This document shows positions 35,408-46,606 of a stretch of DNA of 64,000 nt, one piece after another. The position numbers were made by a program, and so were the translations under genes. The notes under the pieces are model-generated. The model searched no databases. It was not told the origin of the DNA and saw only the letters and a list, made by a program, of their open reading frames with translations. The stretch comes from Stenopsyche tienmushanensis (taxonomy: Eukaryota > Arthropoda > Insecta > Trichoptera > Stenopsychidae): positions 53,696 to 117,695 of the forward strand of contig WACJ01000446.1 in NCBI GenBank assembly GCA_008973525.1, read 5' to 3'. Every line of letters begins with the position of its first letter. Position 1 is the stretch's first letter.

Positions 35408-35765
35408 TTATTTTTAATATATAAAAATTAATCTTTGTTTGTTCGTATGTAATGCGCTGCCATGCCGTTCATCCGATTGCGATAAAACTTTGTCTACTTA
35501 CTGTTTAGACTTGCGTAAATAACATAGGCATAGTAAAAATATTGTTCAGGTTGGGTACGCAATTTGTTTAGACGTTTAGCGTATGCACTATGTTGGCGCA
35601 TATTGGGGGTTGCTAAGGTAAATAAAGCACTACAACGGTCGATTTGTTATGTATTTGCCAAGTGTTCCGTCTTCGGTGGACTAAACAATGAGGAGGTAAC
35701 ACACAAATGTCATCATTTTAGTTCATGCCTGGATCAATTCGTTTGGGCTTCTATATAATAATATG
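35408..35765 (+). mobile_element. Possible Helitron-derived fragment
   Basis: atataaaaattaatctttgt then tgttcg and gattgcgataaaactttg resembles the 5' edge common to many insect Helitrons (tatataaaaat...gttcg... gat.g...aaa.tttg). The segment ends near ttctatataataatatgtag. No CTRR 3' terminus with hairpin was confirmed and no Rep/helicase is present. Confidence 0.3.
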
Positions 35766-37546
35766 TAGCCGAGGAAGCTTATTTTCTTTTATATAAATGA
35801 AATACATAAAATAATTGTCTTGAATTTATAAGCAATCTTTGCAATTCTGTTTCATTTCAACACAAGAATGCCAGACCAAGTGTTACCGATTTAAAACGCG
35901 TTGCATATTATTAGGAAACCCAAAAATATTTGTTTGTTTAGTTCAAAAAGGTCCAAATTTATTATTATTTTTTTTTTTTACATACAATACTATAACAACG
36001 AAGGGAATTATTTAACACATCTTCCCGTCGCTTTGGCAGTCATACGATTCCTATTTTGTAAAAAAAATTCATCTTGGAAACAAAAAGCGCCCAAGTCAAG
36101 TTCCGTTTTCAGTTAATCCTTTATGCTTTTGGGTTTCCCTTGTATTTTAAATTCAAACGTATAAAAATGTTTTATCATTATAAGAGATAAGAATGAAGCT
36201 GTCTATATTTTGAGAGTCGTTGATTCAACCCACAGTTGAGATGTGTTTTAGCAAGGAAATATTTTTGTTATGACGACGGCCGTTTCGTATTACCATCTCA
36301 AGGTAAAGTCTGATCCATTTCAGAAATCGGAATAACACATATTGCATTTCACGGAGCTTTAATTGTGCTTGTTATTTGTTATGTCTGTTCCCCATTTTAT
36401 TATTAATATTGATTAGCAGATAACGTATGCGCAATTTAAGGCTATGTTTTTTTTACAGGCGACGAATGGGAATGATACAAAATTACTTTATAAAATGTTT
36501 TTCAATGTTACTTATTTATGACATGATGATCTTGAAATTGCAGTTTTAAAAACATCTTCTGTTTTCTTCTTTAACTCTTTGCGGTCCTATGTCGAGTCTG
36601 GCTCGACATTTTGTTTCTACATTTTTTCCCCACTCAGATTTAAAATAAAGTGATTTTCTTTTGCGTATCGTGTTTAGGATAGTATTTGAAAAGAAATATT
36701 GGTTTTTATGATCCTTCATAGTGTCCTACCTGCTAGAGATACAAAGGAAAGGAACTGTTGCCCAGATAAAATTCTAAAACACAGGCAGTGACTCTTAACG
36801 CGCGCTTTCGTGAACATCTCAGATCATACTTACGATATAATGATTACTTATCATAAAATATTCATAATATTTTTGTTCGAAACTAACGAATATACAAAAT
36901 ATTTTTTTAAAAATCTTGGTCTCCATTTAGGCCTTTTTTTGGAGAGATACTTCTTAGAGATATTTCTTTAGTGTACACAAATATTATATTAGTGCCTTTT
37001 GCCAATTCCTTTTGTGGGATCATTGCGGACCATTTTGACATGGTTTTTCATAGCGAATATACAGGTGCGGCAGGGAAACTACTTTATTTTAAAAAGTAAT
37101 AACACAAACAGTATAAGATATATCAGTTTATTTTTTTTTTAATGTTACAGAGAGACATTTAAAGCTTCTGTTTGTTATGCTTTAAAAATTGAGGGTGGAC
37201 TCCGTACTGGTCAAAGCATTGAAATAGTCAAGTTTTCATAGCATTCCACAAGATCCTATTATAGCTATTGCGCACTCTTTTGGTTACCATCTTTGGTCTT
37301 GGCTAGTTTAAATATTAAGATAGGCAATGCATCAGACTTTCCCAGCCGATTATTTGCTCCAAAAGCATGTATTATTGATCTGATCTTCGATAAATTCTAG
37401 AAATTTTGGATATATAAGTTTGAATTGTTTTTGTGGTTACACAGATTTTTTTATGAGTTGGTTTATTGGATAATTAAACCATATGATTGCTATAAAGTCG
37501 TTCGTTAATGTTTCTTTTAACAAAAAAACGCGATGTTTATAGAATG
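35766..37546. other. No recognised feature
   Basis: AT-rich. A ttaactctttgcggtcctat motif at 36572, followed by the palindrome gtcgagtctggctcgac, could be the edge of a TTAA-type MITE. Otherwise nothing recognised. Confidence 0.3.
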
Positions 37547-37785
37547 CAGGGCTTCAAATCGGAATCTGAACGAAAACTGATGAGCCGGAACGAAAACCGG
37601 AACGGAACCGATTCTAAAATATCGGTTGATTTTTGTATTGATGTAAAATGTTACCTTCATCATTCTTATGCAGAAATAAAAAGAGAATAAGATTAAGAAA
37701 ATTTGAAAATAAGAAAACTTGGAATAAAATTTGGAACTTAGTCGTATAAAAACCGAAATGAAAAAAATAACACTATGAAGTCCTG
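37547..37785. mobile_element. hAT-like MITE, family E
   Basis: It starts cagggcttcaaatcgg and ends cactatgaagtcctg, giving an imperfect inverted repeat, with ccggaacgaaaaccggaacg subterminal motifs. A clear 8-bp duplication is not seen. Related ends occur at 12430, 32300 and 38810. Confidence 0.5.
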
Positions 37786-37789
37786 GTTA

Positions 37790-38809
37790 GAAGAATAAGT
37801 AGCACGTTTTACATCCTTACTTTGGGCCGACTTTTCAATGACGAAGAAGGTATGATACAAAGTGTATGTGGTATCCAAACGTTGAAAATTAATAATTTTG
37901 ATATTATGACGAAGTATCACTCATCAAAGGACATTCTATATAAGTTGACATACTGTCGAGGGTATTAAGTTTAAATTTTTACATCGACTGATCGGACGGC
38001 TTATATGGCTGATCACAATGTATCAGTCTTGTTTTCGCGGAAACTTTCAGACTTTCGGACATTAAATATCAACTCGACCGAAATAAAATGTTGAATGTGT
38101 TTCAAAATATGCAATTGGATGCACCGATTCGATTCCAAAACCCACGATATCAAATGAATTGGAGATCTCAGCCGTGTCCTAATTCATCTAAATAATTTCA
38201 CTGTAACGCGTTATCGAGCTCTTCATCGTTGTATGTGAATCATCAATGCAAACGAGCGACGTAAGCTGATTATTTTCGGTCAGTGTATTCATTTTCAATA
38301 TCGTTTTAGACGGCAACAAACTTTTCAGATTCAGTTGTATATTCGACAATTCCTTACTTGAATAACCGTACCCTTTACACCTCGAACTGTTCTTAAATTA
38401 GCTGAAACGCGAAAATGTTTTCATAGTATTTAATATTTGATTTATTTCAGCGTCGTCCTTATCTTCGAGCGATATAATATTGTAAATTGTTTATAGATAG
38501 ATAATCAGTAATATATTGAAAAATTTATGAATTACTGCGTATAATAAAACATATTTACAGTGCAATTTAATAATTATATTTTAATTGTTATAAACATTAT
38601 TTTATAGTGGCTCTTAATGACTGTTACTCATAGCGTGACATTCTGCATTGTATAGAAATAATATATTTGATGAAACCAGCTAAATCCAAAATTACTATCG
38701 TTCGCATTTTACTGCTCAATTATCAGATACATGAATTTTTATTTAGGATTTAGGTAGATCATTTTAGATATTTTCATACAATGCGGTGAGATTATGTTAA
38801 ATGTAATAT
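37790..38809. other. No recognised feature
   Basis: AT-rich; nothing recognised. Confidence 0.35.
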
Positions 38810-39005
38810 AAGAACGCCTGAATTGGAACGAAACCAAAACCGAAATGAAAAAAATAAGGTTCAAAGTTCTGTTTGAAATATTAAATTTTATATAATTGAA
38901 GCGCTTTACACCGACTACTTTCTGTCAGCGCGTAAGACAATTTTCAATTCGAGGCAGGGTCAATTGTAAATAAACATTGTTGATAGCATACAAGACCACG
39001 TACGC
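38810..39005. repeat. Family E end followed by a foldback-arm fragment
   Basis: 38810-38871 (aaccaaaaccgaaatgaaaa... ggttcaaagttctg) resembles the right end of 37547-37785. 38895-39005 (gctttacaccgactactttc then caattcgaggcagg) matches the inner part of the right arm of the foldback element, 10755-10860. Confidence 0.5.
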
Positions 39006-39345
39006 GATATATACTCTATTAGGGGTTAAAGATTTTTTTTTTCAAAAATCTTATTATCAACCAATTATAATCAATAATGGTTGTGTTGTTTTCAAATGTA
39101 TTTATAATCCAAGGCGGTATATCTTAACATTCTAAATCTTTATAACGTGCATTGATATCGTTTTTTTAATTGTTTCAAATGATTGGTGTAGATTTGCATG
39201 TCGTCAACATTAATCTCATTATTTTCAACAACAGAAAGCTGCATCAGGTATTCAAAGTATCGAAAATCGTTTTGATTTAAAGTGTATTTTGAAGCGAAAC
39301 CCGAATATTTGACCTCAATAGACCACTGATTATAGACCAGCGATT

Positions 39346-39545
39346 CCTAAGATTTCCAGTCTTGTTACCCCTATGGCCTATCAGGGAAACTGATATTACA
39401 TCCCTTTAAAATATGTGCCGTCATATCAAAAATTACCAATATTATCACCCCCGCAGAATAGCTGTTTTACCCCCATGCATGGGGACCCTTTTTAAGCTTT
39501 CATAGACCCCCAGGGGGTCCACTTGGACTACGTTGGGAACCCATG
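39346..39545 (+). mobile_element. hAT-like MITE (second hAT family)
   Basis: It starts cagcgattcctaagatttcc and then gtcttgttacccctatgg, matching in reverse complement the element at 40214-40367. The right edge gttgggaacccatg is an imperfect inverted match to the left edge. The left flank ttatagac has the central TA, but the right duplication is not found. Confidence 0.55.
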
Positions 39546-39556
39546 ATGTGGTATCA

Positions 39557-39805
39557 TCATCATCATAGTGCCGCCACAAACGAGTTTCATTTTGAACGCT
39601 TACCTAGCGGGTCTCCTGAATGAACGAATTGATGAACGCTTTCGCGCCCGTCTCGATAGGGAGTGTGGGAGGTTTGTAAAGACGGAGTAGTTTTCATAGG
39701 GAGACAGTGGAAAACTACTCTAGACGACCTTTTTGATTCTACTGGAAAGGGCTTTCTGGAGTGCAAAGAGTCCAGTCCTCCTTTCCTCGCTAGGGCGTTA
39801 CTGGG
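39557..39805 (-). repeat. Retroposon family K, longest copy
   Basis: Read on the minus strand: gtaacgccctagcgaggaaa, ggactggactctttgcactc, then gaacgctttcgcg and a tail tttgtggcggcactatgatgatg. A 77-residue frame (39587-39820) with GGLDSLHSRKPFPVESKRSS is echoed in frame at 58340-58540 (GGLDSLHFRKPFLVESKRSP), so this part may once have been coding. Family not identified. Confidence 0.55.
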
Positions 39806-40109
39806 GTAGGGTGATGACATACGTAATGCTTAAATACATCTCAGATTCAAGCCTTCACCAACTGAGGGTGTCTCTGCGTTCATGTGCAACTTACTCGATC
39901 GAATTCGAAACTGCGGCTCAATAATCTTATAGGCAAGTTATAATAACATTGGTAAAAATGTATTGCTGGTTATTTTAATAAATGATCTTGCGCATTTATA
40001 AAGAGGTACATTTTATTAGATTATAATAATAAAAAAAACATAGGATGAATAGTAATAAAAATAATTTAAAAAATTGCAAATGATGATACATTCAAATCAT
40101 ACAAATAAT

Positions 40110-40205
40110 TTTTGGTCAAATATTGATCGAAATAGATCTTATTATAATGCTTTTATAGGTGATAAGATCATCAAGAGTCCGCGGACCCCAGTTTAAGAAC
40201 CGCTG
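40110..40205 (-). mobile_element. hAT-type MITE fragment
   Basis: Contains ttggtcaaatattgatcgaa and ends agtccgcggaccccagtttaa followed by gaaccgctg at 40205, the family end. It is followed directly by the 8-bp ctctagta shared with the next element. The other end is missing. Confidence 0.7.
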
Positions 40206-40213
40206 CTCTAGTA

Positions 40214-40367
40214 CACGTGGTGATAATGCTGGTAATGTTTGGTACGTAGATAATAGAATGACAGCTCAACGCCACGTGGCTGAACATAAAGTTTAGAGGG
40301 GAATAAAATCAGTTTCCCTGATAGGCCCTGATAGGGGTAACAAGACGGAAAAGGTTATGAACCGCTG
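40214..40367 (-). mobile_element. Short hAT-like MITE with perfect 8-bp duplication
   Basis: Flanked by ctctagta at 40206-40213 and 40368-40375. The right end, in reverse complement, reads cagcggttcataaccttttc then gtcttgttacccctatcagg, the second hAT family also seen at 39346. The left edge cacgtggt is only a weak inverted match, so the left end may be an internal deletion edge. Confidence 0.65.
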
Positions 40368-40375
40368 CTCTAGTA

Positions 40376-41679
40376 CAATCAAATGGTTAATGATTAGTCC
40401 TGTGATAATATGAACTGTTGTAAAAATTGTACACAATGTATCTTATAATTTATTAATATGTACTATTTTTTGAGCTTTAAAGAACAATTTTTTTTTCAAA
40501 AATAAATGCAAAAGTGTTCCAAACAAGTATACAAATAATATGATCGGATGTATTGAGATGCGCAAGATCTTTTCACATGAAATGTATCCGAAAGACATTT
40601 TAACGTTTCTCAGCATAGTTCAGGGCATATTATGGGAAACTCGGTTTGTAGGATAGGATTTGTAGGCCCTTTCATGTGGCACATTACGAAAATAAAATAT
40701 ATATGTGTACATCGATTATCTTCAGTGCTGAAATATTATTATTGTCTATTGTGCCTGGATTGCCATTTGATAATTAGGTTAATTGATATTTTCGTATCTC
40801 TGACCACGTGTGATTTTATATAAATAACATAAAAGCGAGTTGAAAAATTTCAATAGGCGAATTTATTGCCAGTTGATGTATCAACAGGTGAATAAAAACT
40901 ATTTATGTTTATTGAAATCGGGAAACCATTTTCCATTAGACCGCCAACGTGTGAAATTAATTTTACGCTTTTTAGCGCTATTCTAAAAGAAACCTTTAAT
41001 GCAGACAGGATTATCAATTTTAAATCAATGCAAAAATAAGCTCCACTTTTTCAATTTTTAGCTTTAACTCAAAACCTTTAAACTATTTCATATTTTTGCA
41101 ATGCTTTATAAATTTATTAACGAAGGGAGTGGAGATTACATTTTCGAATATATTCAGGCATTAAAATCCATTAAAATCATTTCTAACCAAACTACATCCA
41201 TCCCTCGAATTACGCGGTATCTATTTTACGCGGTTTCACTTTTACGCGGTCAGAATTTTTTTTTTTTTTTAAATCAAACATTTTTTGTGGCACGCGTCAC
41301 ACAAACGCGTATATTGCATCAGATTTCTCCTATTTCTGGGAACAGACGTCTGTAATCCCCTCCATTGCGTCAAGAGACGCTCCTCCTTGCAACCCACAAT
41401 ATCAGTTAAGGGTTAATTTACTCATGGGCTAGTGGTTGAACCTATCTAAATATCCACTGTGGGTGATTTTTGAAATATTCAGTAGTTTTCTACAGAGAAA
41501 GTGAGATAACTAGTCAAGAAAACCATTCCTCTTTTCTTTGCTTGTGAGCCATTTATAATTACATGAGTACTACTAATATTTTCTCATGGTTACAAAATGC
41601 AATAAAGCTAAATATTCAACGGATTACAATCAATACAATTGATCAAGGAAGATCGGCCAATAATTCAGATGCATTTATG
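40376..41679. other. No recognised gene; one pogo-like edge
   Basis: About 41199-41255 (cctcgaattacgcggtatct, ttttacgcggtttcac) resembles a pogo/Tigger terminal region but has no partner. Otherwise AT-rich. Confidence 0.35.
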
Positions 41680-41681
41680 TA

Positions 41682-42337
41682 TTAGGGTGTCCCATAAGTT
41701 TCTTTCGTTTTCATATAAAGAAAAAGATAAACAATAATTTGTATTACATCAAAATTTATTAAATAATATATGATCCATTCTCTTCTGTTATCTTTCTCCA
41801 TCTCTCCGGAAGCCTCATAATGCCTTCTCGCCAAAATTTCCCAGGTTTGTTGACAAAATATTGATCAAGGTACACTTATATATCATTTTTTGAATTAAAT
41901 TTTTTACCACGTAATTAATTTTTCAGTGAAATAAATAAATAGTAATCTGAAGGGACAATGTCCGGAGAGTATGGAGGATGGGGTAAAACATCCCAGTCAA
42001 ATGATAATAATGTATTTCTGACGAGCAAAGACACATGAGGCATAGCGTTATCGTGATGAAAAACAAAGCCTCGTCTGTTTGCTAATTCTGGCCGTTTTCT
42101 GGCAATTGCATCCTTTAGATTGTCTAGTTGGAAACAATATTTTGTTGAAATGATCGTTTCACCTTGCTGAAGAAGCTCATAATAAATTATTCCCTTCCAG
42201 TCCCACCAAATGCATAACAAAACTTTTTTTGGATGTAGGACGGGTTTAGCTACAGTTAAAGCTTCTGTACCCTTGGTCCGAGACAGCTTACGTTAGATAT
42301 TCTCATAGAGTATCCAAATTTCATCTCCAGTGACAAG
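41682..42337 (-). mobile_element. Mariner family A copy 3, truncated
   Basis: The left terminal repeat ttagggtgtcccataagttt is preceded by TA (41680-41681). The minus strand encodes the catalytic half: a frame at 41915-42220 with LCIWWDWKGIIYYELLQQGE, HDNAMPH (second D) and PPYSPDIVPSDYYLF (third D). It stops abruptly at about 42337, just inside the first-aspartate region, so the right end is lost. It is close to copy 1 in sequence. Confidence 0.85.
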
Positions 42338-42339
42338 TC

Positions 42340-44460
42340 TTGACAAACATTGTATAATGCCATAGTGGTTGGTAATATTTCCATAAATGGAAAAGTTGAC
42401 TTAAATTAAAAGTATTCTATGAGTGAATTTTCATCATGTGGTAATGACACTTATTATGAGCCTCATTTCCAAGAAAATCGATAGCGATGAAGCATTAAAA
42501 GTAGGAGATTTAATGCTCTAAGCCTAAATCGAATGCATGTTCATTAGGTATGTGCGTTCCCACGGACATATTTCATTTGGCGAATAATTAAAACGCTTAT
42601 TCCACGCCAGAATAATTGATTTGTATAATTATTCAGATTATTTTAGTTCAAATATATTTGTTACGTATTATTTTCACTACAATCAGCTTAATGGCTCAGA
42701 TTCGCCATGAAACTATATCGTGGATTAAATTAGTCGGTAAATTAATCAAATTGGTTAAATAGGTTGATTGATCAATTATTTTAATTCGCTCCATATGGAC
42801 GGGAAAAATCTGAATTGAATGAATTGATGTTGAAATTTTACAGTAGTTTATATTTATAAACAACGCATCAGAGGTGTTGAAGCTATTAAAATCTCCATTG
42901 CGGATTATGTAATTCGTTTTCCTCCATATTATTTTCACAGGCTTTGTCAAAATTATTCACGCACCACTTCGATTTATTTCGAACAAGCTTTGTGCATGTT
43001 TTCAATTTTATTTAGCATGTTTTAAATAATATGAGCCATTGCAAATGTGTCAAAGTATGGTAAGAAATTAGCAATTTGTCATGTCGATGTTAATTGTAAT
43101 TGAATTAGAACGTCAGTTATAGGCTTTCCTAATATTATTCTACTGGCTATACAAAGGTCAACTATGAAGTCGTTACTGAAAATGCAAATAATTTTAATTT
43201 TAACATCACGTTCCCACTATTAAATCCTCTTAGCAATCGCTAAAATACAATAATATAGCAATTGTCAATAAAATTAAAAATATCGTTGTTTGCGCCGTTG
43301 TTTTTATCGATTCAATGTAAAATATTAATGTTCGTATCTATATTAGTTAACAGGATTGTACCCTAATTTTTATGTTGTATTTTATTTAAATTTCACTGTA
43401 TTTCACGCACAGTATTTTAAGGTCTCGCTGAAATTTTACAACAAGTTCAAACAGATATTAGACTGATTTAAATCTATTACGCTAAATAGCATCGGTTCTA
43501 AATTTTGACGAAGCGCACTCTTAATCCTTAAAGAAATATGACGACCGTAAAAGATTTAGGACAGTTACATTCATATGTAAAAATGGTATATTTATCTCTT
43601 AATTTTACTATTGTGTAAGTAATTGCGCCAACAAAACAGACATAAGAGATAATTTTGGAAGAATTATAATGCTCTACACGCTATAAAGAATGCTTCAAAT
43701 ATACCGAAGTGTTTAATCTGTATGTCAGCTGACAATGAAGTCTTTACGAAAAGGTTGCATTCGCAAATCGATTGAGCGGTTGGGCTTGAAAAATTCGCTA
43801 TATGTATTTTTTTCTGAATGAAATGACTTAATTTTTTGATCGAATTAATGATACCATTTAAAATATAAGCAACCAGTAAATAAACATGTAACGAAAAGCT
43901 GTTTAAATGTAATGAAACATGATCGCAAGAAAAACAATCATACATATTACAGCGAGCTTAATCTCTGAACAAGCTTTCTTTTTTAGCTAAGAATATCATA
44001 GAGGAAGTTGTTAAATGCGCTTTTATTTATTTTAAACTGTTTTTTAGGCAAACATGCAATAAAAGTTACGAAGCTCGTGTTAAATAACCGTGCATTATGC
44101 GCTCATATGCATTGGATAATATGCAGAAAAAAGTATACAGGTATAGAAAGGGTCACTGAGCTGATTCCTTTCAAGCTTATTGTTGTCGAGGACCTTTTAA
44201 ATTGCTGGCGGTCCTCAACATTGTTATATTTAATTGGGGCTGTGTTCGCAAGGGTCGAGACATTTCTTTTTGAAGCACGTCACCTGTTAAAATCGTTCTG
44301 GGGCCGTGAAAATTTGAAGATTTTTATCACTTTGCTCCCATAGATTGAACATCGATTAGATAGAATCATTATTAAGCCTTTAAAATATCGATGACACTCA
44401 GGTTACAATCAATGGTAGATATTTATTACGAAAAATGGCATTAACAAGTTAATCATTTTA
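42340..44460. other. No recognised feature apart from a weak SINE-body echo
   Basis: About 42347-42410 weakly resembles the body of the SINE at 34720-34770. The rest is AT-rich. A 111-residue frame at 44008-44343 (plus) and a 93-residue frame at 43664-43945 (minus) are not family-like. Confidence 0.3.
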
Positions 44461-44466
44461 TTGATC

Positions 44467-44546
44467 AAATAATAGTGACCGGTTTCGGAAGCTCATCTTC
44501 CATCGTCGGACTGGTCTGAGATATCTGAGACCAGTCACTATTATTT
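44467..44546. repeat. Compact set of nested hairpins
   Basis: Outer arms aaataatagtgac (44467-44479) and gtcactattattt (44534-44546) are perfect reverse complements. Inside lie a short hairpin ggaag/cttcc with loop ctcat (44487-44501) and a near-perfect palindrome actggtctgagatatctgag (about 44510-44535). Read on the minus strand it contains cttccgaaaccggtc. No gene or TE family is identified. Confidence 0.6.
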
Positions 44547-44649
44547 ATCTAATAAAATGTATATGTAAACGCCACGTTTACCGTGATTATACAAGATGAC
44601 CATTCATGATCTTAATTGATTTTTATATATTAGATGGATTTATTATATT

Positions 44650-45087
44650 ACACCTTGCTGAAGTAGCTCATAATAAACTACTCCCTTCCAATCCCACCAA
44701 ATGCATAGCAAAACTTTTTTTGGATGTAGGCCAGGTTTAGCTACAGTTAAAGCTTCTGTACCCTTGGTCCGAGACCGTTTACGTTGGATATTCTTATAGA
44801 GTATCCAACTTTCATCTCCAGTGACAAGTCTCTTCAAAAAAGGTTGGCTATTATGTCGTTGGAGAAGATCGCATGCTGAAATACGCTGAAGTTTATTTGA
44901 GTCAGTCAGTTCATGAGGAAGCCACACATCTGAACGATTGATGTAGCCCAATTTTATCAGATGATTATGGACGAATGAATTTCTAACTTATTAGCTATTT
45001 CGCGAACAGTATATCGCGGGTTTTCTTCAGCCATGGCTATGATTAAATCTGTGTTCATTTGCGAAAGAAACTTATGGGACAACCTAA
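44650..45087 (-). mobile_element. Mariner family A copy 4, 5' half only
   Basis: The right terminal repeat (reverse complement of gaaacttatgggacaaccta) ends at 45087 and is followed by TA. The minus strand carries the second helix-turn-helix region, WLPHELTDSNKLQRISACDL, VTGDESWILYKNI and LCIWWDWKGVVYYELLQQG (44643-44951). It breaks off at about 44650. As in copy 1, the terminal repeat leads directly into the second helix-turn-helix, so the first is missing. Confidence 0.85.
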
Positions 45088-45089
45088 TA

Positions 45090-45394
45090 CTTTCATATGC
45101 TTTTAATTACGTTTAAAAAGGGGTATACGATCGTGCTTTGTATTTGAGAGCTAAATTAAGAATTCAAATGTTATTCTTTTCGATATTTCAATCCATTAGC
45201 TGGTTTAAGAATGATAATGTTTCGCATAACAAATTGCATATACAAACAATATTTTTACTATGCTTATGTTATTCCCGTATGTATAAACCATAAATTGAAA
45301 AAAAAAAATCACAATCGGATTAATGGTATGGCAGCGCATCAAATACGAACAAACAAAGACTAATTTTTATATATTAGATGATTCATCATCGCTA
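45090..45394. other. No recognised feature
   Basis: AT-rich flank between two TE relics. Confidence 0.35.
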
Positions 45395-45870
45395 TCACTT
45401 ATGATTCTATGTATTTTATTCTTTTTCGAGATCTGTTGTGGGTTTCCATCATCAGAGAACTCTCGAGTATTTCGTACTTTAAGCGTATTAATCTTTATGT
45501 ATTTTATTATAAGATTACAAAATCTGTTTCAAAAAATTTTCTATTGAATTTTAAATTTATATATACATATAAGATAATTTTCTATAAAATAAATAAATCT
45601 AATTTAATAGCCAACTCTATGTCTTCATTGACTGTTTTTAATGTGGAACATGTGGCTTCTTCGCTGCAACTGCTTTCTGAGTCATTAATTGTGAGAGATT
45701 CGTTTAATATTTCGACTTCGTTCAACGTCCGATCCTACAATATTTCTTGGATGTCATGAATATCCATATCATAAAAATCTTCTTAATATCACGACAAATT
45801 TTTATTGTCCTTTGATATTCATCGATGATCATGGTAAAAAATTTGATCCAGAGACTTTTTGGGATTCTTA
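45395..45870 (-). mobile_element. pogo/Tigger-like relic, third copy
   Basis: It matches 6970-7400 in order: tttttcgagatctgttgtgg near the left, the transposase tail region at 45590-45780 on the minus strand (frameshifted), and ggtaaaaaatttgatccaga near the right. Both terminal repeats seen in the 6943-7426 copy are missing. Confidence 0.55.
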
Positions 45871-46199
45871 TACGGATGTAGAATGGTAAAAATAAAAATA
45901 TTAATTATATGCTCTTGATAGCATGTGATATACGTGTTTATATGCCAGGACACACAAGTTGCCTTTAGACAATAAAATATATAAATTGAACAAGTTTTTA
46001 TGCAATTTATAATATGTTTAAATTCGCTGGCAGTTAAAATGTTAAGAATTAAGAGTACATGTATAAATTTTATTAAAGAAGTATGGTTGTATGAATTTCT
46101 TGCGAAGTTCACCCGGAGTGTGAAATGTTGATATATGGTGAACATTTGGTGTCCTTTTTTAATTTTGATGTAGTTTTGAAGTAGTTTGCGATCTGTTTT
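45871..46199. other. AT-rich upstream flank of the bab-like exon
   Basis: No feature recognised; base composition changes sharply at about 46205. Confidence 0.35.
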
Positions 46200-46606
46200 G
46201 TGATTGAGTTGGTGTGTGGATGGATTTGCGCGCGTCGCGCTCGGCCGGAGGGAGGGTTAGCGGCGGGCTTGCGAAAGTTGCGGGCGGCGGAAAAGTTGCG
46301 TTGCGTACGTCGAGGAATGTGTGAGGATTTGGGTGTGGGTGGCGAAGAAAAGTGTGTGCTGGAGGGGGCTAGTGCAGGTGGAGTGCACCTCGGGTAGGCC
46401 TAAAGTTGCAGCGGCCGGCGCTGGATCGATACAATATCATATTGATATAGCTCTCATCGCGAGTGCAGCGGGCCGGGCGGGGGCGGGGGCGGTGGTGGGG
46501 GCGCGCGCGCCGCCATTCGCTGCGGCGCGCCTAGGGCCGGCCAGTGTGCTCGCGACGGTGCTTGCAGACGATCGCCCGCGCCGCCACCGTGGCTCAACAC
46601 GCGTCT
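46200..46606 (+). promoter_or_regulatory. GC/CpG-rich island: likely promoter or 5' UTR of the bab-like gene
   Basis: From about 46205 the sequence turns GC- and CpG-rich, with G-runs at 46468-46503 and an alternating gcgcgcgcgc at 46501, in contrast to the AT-rich surroundings. It leads into the coding exon. An in-frame TAG at 46532-46534 closes the frame upstream of the start codon. Within the island a single AT-rich block (46427-46450) holds the palindrome atatca-tat-tgatat at 46434-46448, a candidate factor-binding site. No clear TATA box was identified. Whether it is promoter, 5' UTR or partly intron cannot be told without transcripts. Confidence 0.45.

Noticed and set aside
44480..44515. 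Hammerhead ribozyme on the minus strand (gacgatggaag...cttccgaaac)
   Set aside because: The gaaa box and a stem are present, but the ctgatga box is not; it reads ccgacgat.
46544..46606. N-terminal extension of the BTB protein from 46544
   Set aside because: The codon at 46544 is GTG, not ATG. The first ATG in frame after the TAG at 46532 is 46607.
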